Assembly (NCBI RefSeq): GCF_029911635.1
Contig: NZ_JARYTI010000010.1
Span: forward strand, 62,001-126,000
Direction of reading: 5' to 3'
Length of the DNA: 64,000 nucleotides
Origin: Sphingomonas sp. AR_OL41
Lineage (GTDB): Bacteria; Pseudomonadota; Alphaproteobacteria; Sphingomonadales; Sphingomonadaceae
Shown here: positions 32,275-39,167 of the stretch, in pieces
How positions within the stretch are numbered: the stretch's first letter is position 1
Layout: the number at the start of each line of letters is the position of its first letter
Notes under the pieces: model-generated
What the model was told of the DNA's origin: nothing
The model's database searches: none
What the model saw: the letters and a program-made list of their open reading frames with translations, nothing else
Translations under genes and position numbers: made by a program

Positions 32275-32952
32275 ATGATCGACCAAGCAAGCGTAGCGGC
32301 ACCAACAAACGCGCCGAACGACCTGTTGCGCGCGGCCATCACCGAAGCATCGACCGCTATTGCGGTATGTGATCACGATTTCGCCGTGCGCTTCTTCAAC
32401 CCGGCGATCACGCGCCTTGTCGATCCTGCTGCGCGCGAACCAGCGCCGCTGCGGCATGGCGTCGCACTGCTGCAATCGCTTGGCGTCGACGACGTCGAAG
32501 ACGTCCTGGCGGACATCGCGTCGCGCGGTAACTGGCAGGGTGTGACCCGTCGGCAGACGCCGGATGACGCTGGAGCCGGCCGTGACCTCCATGTCGAGGT
32601 CGAGCCGTTCGGCGACGCTGGCAGTGCCGTCGGCTGGCTGATCACCGCGCGCGAATTGCCCACCCCGGCTGAGGCTCCGATGCCGCGCGATGAACGTGAC
32701 TCGATCGCGCGCTGCGGCCGGCTGACGCCGCGCGAACGCGAGGTGATGCTCGCGCTCCAGGCCGGCGCGACCAACAAGGCGATCGCCCAGGCGCTCAAGA
32801 TCAGCCCGCGCACCGTCGAATTCCACCGCGCCCGCATCATGCAACGCTTCGCAGCGACGTCGCTCGTCGATTTGGTGCGCAAGGTCGCGGCGGATGGGCG
32901 GTTGGCGGGGCAGGTGGAAGGGGTCGATGATGTGCGCGGCTCGGTTCGATAG
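32275..32952 (+). CDS. PAS domain LuxR-family transcriptional regulator
   Basis: A 225-residue regulator. Residues about 10-115 form a PAS-like sensor (AITEASTAIAVCDHDFAVRF then FNPAITRLV). Residues about 145-210 carry a LuxR helix-turn-helix: LTPREREVMLALQAGATNKA, ISPRTVEFHRARIMQRF. It resembles FixJ/LuxR-type output fused to a sensory PAS rather than a phospho-receiver. It is divergent from the autotransporter gene and shares a 158 bp upstream region, so it is a good candidate regulator of surface adhesion. The signal is unknown. Confidence 0.87.
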   Translation: MIDQASVAAPTNAPNDLLRAAITEASTAIAVCDHDFAVRFFNPAITRLVDPAAREPAPLRHGVALLQSLGVDDVEDVLADIASRGNWQGVTRRQTPDDAGAGRDLHVEVEPFGDAGSAVGWLITARELPTPAEAPMPRDERDSIARCGRLTPREREVMLALQAGATNKAIAQALKISPRTVEFHRARIMQRFAATSLVDLVRKVAADGRLAGQVEGVDDVRGSVR

Positions 32953-32977
32953 GCGAGATCGTCGGCGCTGCGGTTAG

Positions 32978-33050
32978 CGCCCCAAAGCCCCCTTGATCAG
33001 CACGCGCCTATTCTGCACCCCGTACAGCGCGATGAAGCTCCCCATCCGCA
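32978..33050 (-). pseudogene. Duplicated 3' end of lysK (remnant)
   Basis: A 73 bp stretch closely matches the last 73 bp of the lysK gene that ends at 33431, in the same orientation and at a constant offset of 457 bp. Translated on the reverse strand it reads MGSFIALYGVQNRRVLIKGA then LGR-stop; the real gene has MGSFIALYGVENTRGLIKGA then LGR-stop. The few differences include amino-acid changes, so it is diverging. It has no start signal and no further synthetase homology, so it is a fragment left by a local duplication or a replaced gene copy. Confidence 0.85.
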
Positions 33051-33430
33051 GTTCGTGCCTTAAACCCGGGTGTCTCGCGATGATTCAACTTTCACCCATT
33101 CATGCGACGACATGCCCTCGCGCATCGCGCCGCTGTTTCTCATCGTCGATCAAGATGTAATGCGCTCGCGGCCCTCGCGCGCGGCGTAGCCATGTCCTGC
33201 TCCGCGCGGGAGCAGGACCTGCTGGCAGGCGTTGGTCGCCCTGCTCCGCACCTGTTAAGTTGGATATCTTGAACCAACATTTCTGCCGGCAAGTCATTGC
33301 AACACGGCGAAACAGGCGCCCTGGAGATCCATCGCGCGGCGGCTGACAAAATATGTTGCAGGTGGAACAGGTGAAGCAGGTGGCGCGGGCTAGCCCGACG
33401 GGCGTCCCGATCTGGCGGGGAGGGTGGTCC
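33051..33430. other. Non-coding spacer between lysK and its duplicated tail
   Basis: 380 bp with no convincing gene. It contains a perfect 10 bp-arm hairpin, GTCCTGCTCC/GGAGCAGGAC (33194-33218), without a T-run, and an AT-richer patch near 33250-33350. Because lysK sequence flanks both ends, this segment is the insert or intervening material of the duplication event. Confidence 0.45.
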
Positions 33431-35035
33431 CTACCGCCCCAACGCCCCCTTGATCAGCCCGCGCGTATTCTCCACCCCGTACAGCGCGATGAAGCTCCCC
33501 ATGCGCGGCCCCTGGCTAGTTCCCAGCAGCGTCTCGTACAGTGCCTTGAACCAGTCGCGCAGGCTCTCGAAGCCACCAAGATCCCCGAACTGACTCTTGC
33601 CGATCTCATAGACGATGTTCTGGATCGTCTCGGCATCGGCATCCGCCGGCAGCGCCGCGAGTTCGGCGTCGAGCTTCTCCAGCGCCGCTACCTCCACACC
33701 CTCGGGCGCGCGGCGCTTGAGCGTCGGGGTGACGAAGTCGCGGCCATAGGCCAGCGCACGGTCGATCAGCCGGTCGAGCTCGGGGAAGCGTTCCGGTGTC
33801 GCATCGGTCACATAATTGCCGAGATAACCCCACACCTGTTCCTTGGTCGCCTCGCCCATCACCCCGACCAGGTTGAGCAGCAGGCCAAAGGTCACCGGTA
33901 GCTCACCTGTCGGCAGCTTGCCGTCATGGATATGGTGCACCGGGTTGCCGAGCTTTTCCTTCAGCTCCTGCCCCGCATAGCTGGCGCGGAACTGCCAGTA
34001 ATCGTCCACCGCGCGCGGAATCACGCCCATGTGCAGCGACTTGGCCTTTTTCGGCTCGCGATAGGCGTAGAAGGCCAGGCTCTCCTCGGGGCCATAAGTG
34101 AGCCATTGCTCGAGGCTCAGCCCATTGCCCTTCGACTTGGAGATCTTCTCGCCCTTCTCGTCGAGGAACATCTCATAGGTCAGCCCCTCGGGCGGGCGGG
34201 CGCCGAGCACGCGCGTGATCTTGGTTGCCTGGATGACGCTGTCGATCAGGTCCTTGCCCGACATCTCGTAATCGACGCCGAGCGCGGTCCAGCGCATCGC
34301 CCAGTCGACCTTCCATTGCAGCTTGGCCAGCCCGCCGAACACGCTCTGCTCGATCCGCTCTGCCCCCCCAAAACCAGTGGTGTCCATGAAGGCGATCATG
34401 CCCGTTGCAGCATCGACCACCTCGACCGGCACCTGCAGCACCACGCCCGACTTGGGGGATACCGGCAGCACCGGCGAATAGGTCGCGGCGCGCTCGGCGC
34501 GCAGCGTCGGCAGCATCACGTCCATGATCGCGCGATAGCGTTCGAGGATCAGCCGCAGCGTGTCGTCGAACCGGCCCGAGGCATATTCGGTCGTCGAGGA
34601 CAAAAACTCATATTCGAAGCCGTAGCGATCGAGAAAGTCGCGCAGCATCGCATTGTTGTGCGCGGCAAAGCTTTCGAACTTGCCGAACGGGTCGGGAATG
34701 CGGCTCAGCGGCTTGCCGAGATGCTCGGTCAGCATCGCCTTGTTGGGGACGTTGTCGGGCACCTTGCGCAACCCGTCCATATCGTCGCTGAACGCGATCA
34801 GCCGCGTCGGCGTGTCGCTCAGCGCGTGATAGGCATTGCGCACCATCGTCGTGCGCAGCACCTCGTTGAAGGTGCCGATATGCGGCAGCCCCGACGGGCC
34901 ATAGCCGGTCTCGAAGATGATCGGCGCGCCGCCCGGCTTTCCGTCCGGGTAACGCTTCAACAGCTTGCGCGCCTCCTCATAAGGCCAGGCCTTGGAGTCG
35001 AGGGCGGCGGCGCGGAGGGTCGATGCGTCTTCCAT
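33431..35035 (-). CDS. lysK: Lysine--tRNA ligase, class I
   Basis: A 534-residue class I lysyl-tRNA synthetase, which charges tRNA-Lys with lysine. Alphaproteobacteria and archaea use this form where most bacteria use class II LysS. The HIGH motif appears as PHIGT (51-55) and KMSKS as KISKSKGN (297-301); the start MEDASTLRAAALDSKAWPYE is normal. The C-terminal helical domain binds the anticodon. Essential housekeeping gene, single in the window apart from a 73 bp duplicate of its 3' end just downstream. Confidence 0.96.
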   Translation of the reverse strand: MEDASTLRAAALDSKAWPYEEARKLLKRYPDGKPGGAPIIFETGYGPSGLPHIGTFNEVLRTTMVRNAYHALSDTPTRLIAFSDDMDGLRKVPDNVPNKAMLTEHLGKPLSRIPDPFGKFESFAAHNNAMLRDFLDRYGFEYEFLSSTTEYASGRFDDTLRLILERYRAIMDVMLPTLRAERAATYSPVLPVSPKSGVVLQVPVEVVDAATGMIAFMDTTGFGGAERIEQSVFGGLAKLQWKVDWAMRWTALGVDYEMSGKDLIDSVIQATKITRVLGARPPEGLTYEMFLDEKGEKISKSKGNGLSLEQWLTYGPEESLAFYAYREPKKAKSLHMGVIPRAVDDYWQFRASYAGQELKEKLGNPVHHIHDGKLPTGELPVTFGLLLNLVGVMGEATKEQVWGYLGNYVTDATPERFPELDRLIDRALAYGRDFVTPTLKRRAPEGVEVAALEKLDAELAALPADADAETIQNIVYEIGKSQFGDLGGFESLRDWFKALYETLLGTSQGPRMGSFIALYGVENTRGLIKGALGR

Positions 35036-35145
35036 GGGTGCTCGGGTCGATGCTGCTGGTTGGCGGATGCGATGCGACTGCGCGAAGGCGGGCGCATTTG
35101 CAACCTTGCACGCTTCTCCGGCCGATCATCGCGACCGGCCAGGGG

Positions 35146-35754
35146 TCAGGCGAAGGCGGGGGCCTTGCGCAGCTGCTGATAGGCGGCGATGACCTTTTGC
35201 AGCATCGCCTCATGACTGCGGTCGCCGCCATTACGATCGGGGTGATAGCGCCGCACAAGCTCGCTGTAGCGCCGGCGCAAGGCTGCGCGATCCGCATCGT
35301 TGTCGAGCCCCAGCACGCCGAGCGAGCGACGATCCTCGCCCGACAGCGGCTTGCCGTCCTTGCGCTCGGTCGCGGTGCGTTTGCCGAAACGCCCGGATAT
35401 CGCCTCGAGCGGATCGCTGAAATCCGCCCAGCGCGGCGGGCGGTCACCGGCATTGGCGGTAAAGGCGCGCGTCTCGCGCTCCCAGCCGGCGAGCGGACGC
35501 TGCGCCTCGTGGATCTCGTCGACGCTCATGCCGGAGAAGAAATTGTAGCGCGCGTTGAAGGCGCGGACATGGTCGAGGCAGAACCAGCGATAGGGGCGCG
35601 GCCCCTCGCCGTCGAAACCGACGCCTTCTTCTGGGGGTGCGCGGAATTCGCCGGGTTCCTGGCACCCGGGTTCCATGCACTGCCGGCCCGCGCCCTCGAT
35701 GCGCCCGTGGAAGCGCGCATTGGGCCGGTCTTTCTTCTCGTTATCCCGCGCCAC
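35146..35754 (-). CDS. DnaJ-domain protein (J domain at C-terminus)
   Basis: A protein of about 202 residues. The C-terminal 60 residues are a J domain: LGLDNDADRAALRRRYSEL then VRRYHPDRNGGDRSHEAML, with the HPD tripeptide that stimulates DnaK ATPase. The N-terminal part holds CMEPGCQEPGEFRAP and WFCLDHVRAFN, a Cys/His pattern that may bind zinc. Such proteins are typical of alphaproteobacteria. The GTG start (MARDNEKKDRPNAR) is chosen because it lies just before the divergent bolA promoter and the family N-terminus begins there. It probably recruits DnaK to a specific, unknown client. Confidence 0.82.
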   Translation of the reverse strand: MARDNEKKDRPNARFHGRIEGAGRQCMEPGCQEPGEFRAPPEEGVGFDGEGPRPYRWFCLDHVRAFNARYNFFSGMSVDEIHEAQRPLAGWERETRAFTANAGDRPPRWADFSDPLEAISGRFGKRTATERKDGKPLSGEDRRSLGVLGLDNDADRAALRRRYSELVRRYHPDRNGGDRSHEAMLQKVIAAYQQLRKAPAFA

Positions 35755-35793
35755 GCGGCTCCCCGTTTTGGCAAAGCGCGCTATATAGGCGCG

Positions 35794-36081
35794 ATGACGC
35801 TCCCCGCCACCGCTCCGCTCGCCGATATCATCACCGCTCGCCTGACGGCGGCGCTTGCCCCGTCGCGGCTGGAGGTGATCAACGAGAGTCACCTCCATGC
35901 CGGGCATGGCGGCGACCCGGGCACGGGCGAATCGCATTTCGCGGTGACGGTGGAGAGCGCGGCATTCGCCGGCGTCAACCGCGTCGGACGGCAGCGGCTG
36001 GTCAACAAGGCGCTGGCCGATCTGCTCGCGACGCGGATCCACGCGCTGTCGATCCGCGCCGCGGCACCGGGAGAAGCATGA
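35794..36081 (+). CDS. bolA: BolA family protein
   Basis: A 95-residue protein of the BolA/IbaG type, which pairs with monothiol glutaredoxins in iron-sulfur trafficking. Core signature: RLEVINESHLHAGHGGD, ESHFAVTVESAAFAG, then NRVGRQRLVNKALADLL. The conserved His in SHLHAGH is a cluster ligand candidate. It is divergent from the DnaJ-domain gene with only 39 bp between starts, and its TGA overlaps the next gene's ATG. It leads a run of tightly packed genes (GST, Nudix, pirin) that suggests redox or damage-related housekeeping. Confidence 0.93.
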   Translation: MTLPATAPLADIITARLTAALAPSRLEVINESHLHAGHGGDPGTGESHFAVTVESAAFAGVNRVGRQRLVNKALADLLATRIHALSIRAAAPGEA

Positions 36082-36788
36082 TGCCCTATCATTTATGGTA
36101 TTGGCCGACGGTACAGGGGCGCGGCGAGTTCGTCCGGCTGGCGCTCGAGGCGGCGGGCATCGCCTATGAGGATTGCGCGCGCAATGGCGGCGCAGGGGCG
36201 ATGATCGCCGACATGAAGGCGCGCGGTGCCACGGGCCCCTTTGCGCCGCCCTATATCGAGGCCGAAGGCGGGACGATCGCGCAGGTCGCCAATATCCTGC
36301 TCTATCTCGGCGACAAGCATGGCCTCGCGCCGTCCGATCCGGCGGAGCGCTACTGGATCAACCAGCTGCAGCTGACCGTCACAGACATGGTCGCCGAGGT
36401 GCATAATGTGCATCACCCGGTCGGCGGGTCGGACTATTATGAGGACCAGAAGCCCGAGGCGGCCCGCGCCGCCCAGCAGTTCCGCGACGAGCGCATGCCC
36501 AAATTCCTCGCCTATTTCGAGGCGGCGACGACGGCGCATGACGGCGACTGGCTGGCCGGTGCGCGCTGGAGCCATGCCGACACCTCGCTGTTCCAGCTCG
36601 TCACGGGGCTGCGCTACATGTTCCCGCAGCGCATGGCGGCGATCGAAAGCGGCTATCCCGGCGTCATCGCGCTGCACGACCGCGTCGGCCTGTTGCCCGG
36701 GATGATCGACTATCTCGCCAGCGACCGGCGGCTCGGCTTCAGCGAGGAAGGCATCTTCCGTCATTATCCCGAGCTCGACGCGGCATGA
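36078..36788 (+). CDS. Glutathione S-transferase family protein
   Basis: A 236-residue protein with the GST thioredoxin-like domain: YHLWYWPTVQGRGEFVRLAL (the Tyr/Trp-Pro region near the glutathione site) and then TIAQVANILLYLGDKH. The all-helical C-terminal domain follows (WLAGARWSHADTSLFQLVTG, the structural N-capping motif). It overlaps bolA by 4 bp and the Nudix gene by 4 bp (ATGA at both ends). It probably conjugates or reduces electrophiles using glutathione. Specific substrate unknown. Confidence 0.88.
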   Translation: MMPYHLWYWPTVQGRGEFVRLALEAAGIAYEDCARNGGAGAMIADMKARGATGPFAPPYIEAEGGTIAQVANILLYLGDKHGLAPSDPAERYWINQLQLTVTDMVAEVHNVHHPVGGSDYYEDQKPEAARAAQQFRDERMPKFLAYFEAATTAHDGDWLAGARWSHADTSLFQLVTGLRYMFPQRMAAIESGYPGVIALHDRVGLLPGMIDYLASDRRLGFSEEGIFRHYPELDAA

Positions 36789-37231
36789 CCCGCGCCGAGC
36801 GCCCGGCGGCGCGGATCCTGCTGCTCGACGAGCGCAACCGCGTGCTGCTGTTCCGCTTCACCGCCGGCGACCGTCCACCCTTCTGGGCGACGCCCGGCGG
36901 CGCGGTCGACCCGGGCGAGGCCTTCGCGGCAGCGGCGCGGCGCGAGCTGCGCGAGGAGACGGGGCTCGACCGGGATTGCGGCGCCGAGGTCCACGCCCGT
37001 ACCGTGCGCTTCACCACGCTGGAGGATGTGCGGGTAATCGCCGACGAGCGGTATTTCCTCGTCCGCACCAAGGCTTTCGACCTCGACACCAGCGCGCATA
37101 CCGAGCTCGAACGCCGCGTGATGCAGACGCATCGCTGGTTCGAGCGCGGCGAACTGGGCGACTGGCCCGAGACGATCTTTCCCGAGGATATCGCCGACAT
37201 CCTCGCTTTGGCGGAGGCCGACCATGTTTGA
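36785..37231 (+). CDS. Nudix hydrolase
   Basis: A 148-residue pyrophosphohydrolase. The Nudix box is complete: GGAVDPGEAFAAAARRELRE followed by ETGL (GX5EX7REUXEEXGU), preceded by RPPFWATP. The start overlaps the GST stop and the end overlaps the pirin start by 8 bp, so the four genes form one transcript. The substrate is unpredictable: oxidised nucleotides, dinucleotide polyphosphates or NAD derivatives are possible. Confidence 0.92.
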   Translation: MTRAERPAARILLLDERNRVLLFRFTAGDRPPFWATPGGAVDPGEAFAAAARRELREETGLDRDCGAEVHARTVRFTTLEDVRVIADERYFLVRTKAFDLDTSAHTELERRVMQTHRWFERGELGDWPETIFPEDIADILALAEADHV

Positions 37232-38123
37232 CGATATCGTGCTGCAAACGCTGACGCCGTCGACCCACGATCTGGGCGGGTTCAAGGTTCACCGCACCTT
37301 GCCGTCGAAACCGCGCACGATGGTCGGCCCGTTCCTGTTCTTCGACCAGATGGGGCCGGCACATCTCGAGGTAGGCACCGGGATCGACGTGCGGCCGCAC
37401 CCGCACATCAACCTCGCGACCGTCACCTATCTGTTCGAAGGCGCGATCGATCACCGCGATTCGCTCGGCACGCTGGCGACGATCGAGCCCGGCGCGGTCA
37501 ATCTGATGACCGCCGGGCACGGCATCGTCCATTCCGAGCGCTCGCCGTCCAGCCAGCGTGCGCAGGGCCCCGATCTGTCGGGCATCCAGACCTGGCTCGC
37601 TTTGCCCGAGGCGAACGAGGAGATGGACCCGGCGTTCGAGCATGTCGCCCGCGCCGACCTGCCGGTGATCGAGGCGCAGGGTGCGCGCGCGCGGATCATC
37701 ATGGGCAGCCTGTGGGGCGCGACCGCGCCGACCACGACCTATGCCGGGACGATCTATGCCGACATCGTGCTTGATCCCGGCGCCAGCGTGCCGATCGACG
37801 CCGCAGCGGAGGAACGTGCGGTCTATCTCGCGATCGGCGAGGCCAAACTCGATGGCATGCCGCTCGCACTGCACACGCTCTACATTCTCAAGCCCGGCGT
37901 CGCGACGTCGCTGACATCGAGCAACGGCGGCCGCGCGATGCTGTGCGGCGGCGACGCCTTCACCACGCCGCGCCATGTCTGGTGGAACTTCGTGTCGTCG
38001 CGCCGCGAGCGCATCCAGGAGGCAAAGCGCGCCTGGAAGGCGGGCGAGTTTCCGACCGTGCCCGGCGACGACAAGGAGTTCATCCCGCTGCCCGAGGTGC
38101 CGCTGACGGTGAGTTATCCGTAA
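37224..38123 (+). CDS. Pirin family protein (bicupin)
   Basis: A 299-residue two-cupin protein. The N-terminal cupin carries the metal-binding pattern RPHPHINLATVTYLFEG with later TAGHGIVHSER. The region VGPFLFFDQMGPAHL is the pirin hallmark. Bacterial pirins may act as quercetinase-like dioxygenases or metabolic regulators, and their role varies. The start overlaps the Nudix gene. A REP-like repeat follows the stop directly and may bound the operon. Confidence 0.93.
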   Translation: MFDDIVLQTLTPSTHDLGGFKVHRTLPSKPRTMVGPFLFFDQMGPAHLEVGTGIDVRPHPHINLATVTYLFEGAIDHRDSLGTLATIEPGAVNLMTAGHGIVHSERSPSSQRAQGPDLSGIQTWLALPEANEEMDPAFEHVARADLPVIEAQGARARIIMGSLWGATAPTTTYAGTIYADIVLDPGASVPIDAAAEERAVYLAIGEAKLDGMPLALHTLYILKPGVATSLTSSNGGRAMLCGGDAFTTPRHVWWNFVSSRRERIQEAKRAWKAGEFPTVPGDDKEFIPLPEVPLTVSYP

Positions 38124-38129
38124 TCTTCT

Positions 38130-38229
38130 CCCCTCCCGCTTGCGGGAGGGGTCGGGGGAGGGCTAGGTCGACGCTCGCGCGGATAGCGGGAAAGGGCCCT
38201 CCCCTAACCCCTCCCGCAAGCGGGAGGGG
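38130..38229. repeat. Paired 34 bp inverted repeats (REP/BIME-like intergenic element)
   Basis: Two 34 bp copies in opposite orientation (38130-38163 and 38196-38229) differ at only two positions. Each contains the palindrome CCCTCCCGCTTGCGGGAGGG. They fill the gap between pirin and the next gene, whose ATG starts 7 bp later. The arrangement matches extragenic palindromic elements that are probably mobilised by a RAYT-type transposase; none is in the window. The folded RNA could protect the upstream message or affect translation of the downstream gene. Confidence 0.85.
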
Positions 38230-38235
38230 AATTTG

Positions 38236-39114
38236 ATGTTCGACCTGCAATCCATCGCGCTGTCGACCGGCGTCACGCTCGACGTCGTCGTGGCGGGCGA
38301 CCCGGCCAATCCGCCGATCATCCTGCTCCACGGCTTTCCCGAATCGCACCGCACCTGGCGGCACATCATTCCCGATCTGGCGAAGGACCATTTCGTGCTC
38401 GCGCCCGACCAGCGCGGTTATGCCAGGTCGTCCAAGCCCGAAGGCGTGGCTAGCTACACCCCCGACAAGATCGTCGGCGATCTGCTCGCGCTGGCCGATC
38501 ATTTCCACATCGATCGCTTCACTTTGGTCGGGCATGACTGGGGTGGCGCGGTGGCGTGGATGGCGGCGCTGCAGCACCCCAACCGCGTGTCCAGGCTCGT
38601 CATCATCAACGCGCCGCACCCGTTCATCTTCCAGAAGACGATGTTCGACGACCCCGCGCAACGCGAGGCGAGCCAGTATATCCGCGCCTTCCGCAACCCC
38701 GATCTCGAAAAGCATATCGCCGAAATCGGCCTGTCGAGCTTCTTCGACGGCAGCTTCCTGCGCCACACCGACTTCTCGAAGATCGCCGACGAAAAGCCGG
38801 TCTATCTCGAACAATGGGGCCAGCCGGGCGCGATGACCGCAATGCTCAACTGGTACCGCGCCAGCGCGATCCAGGTGCCAGCGATGGACGAAGAGCCGGC
38901 GCGCCCAGCCTTTCTCGATGCGCCCTTCCCGCCCCTGCATGTACCGACGCTGGTGATCTGGGGGCTGGGCGACGCGGCGCTGCTGCCGAGCCAGCTCGAG
39001 GGGCTGGAGGCGCTGGTCCCCGGCGTGCGCATCGACAAGGTCGATGCCGGGCATTTCGTGCCGTGGGAGAATCCCGCCGCGGTGATCGCGGCGATGCGTG
39101 ACTGGGGCGCCTGA
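38236..39114 (+). CDS. Alpha/beta hydrolase (epoxide hydrolase/haloalkane dehalogenase-like)
   Basis: A 292-residue alpha/beta-fold enzyme. HGFPESHRTW carries the oxyanion-hole motif HGxP, and VGHDWGGAVAW holds the Asp nucleophile typical of epoxide hydrolases and dehalogenases, where lipases have Ser. KVDAGHFVPWENP contains the catalytic His. Residues around 145-230 form the cap domain. No signal peptide. ATG at 38236 is used although a TTG lies directly before it. A REP-like element precedes the gene. Substrate unknown. Confidence 0.9.
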   Translation: MFDLQSIALSTGVTLDVVVAGDPANPPIILLHGFPESHRTWRHIIPDLAKDHFVLAPDQRGYARSSKPEGVASYTPDKIVGDLLALADHFHIDRFTLVGHDWGGAVAWMAALQHPNRVSRLVIINAPHPFIFQKTMFDDPAQREASQYIRAFRNPDLEKHIAEIGLSSFFDGSFLRHTDFSKIADEKPVYLEQWGQPGAMTAMLNWYRASAIQVPAMDEEPARPAFLDAPFPPLHVPTLVIWGLGDAALLPSQLEGLEALVPGVRIDKVDAGHFVPWENPAAVIAAMRDWGA

Positions 39115-39167
39115 GGCCCCCCAGGCGGGCGGATGCGGCGACCGGGCGGACCCGGTCGCCGTACCGG

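Noticed and set aside
33194..33218. Perfect hairpin considered as a terminator for the LuxR-type gene or lysK
   Set aside because: No T-run on either side and too far from either stop codon.
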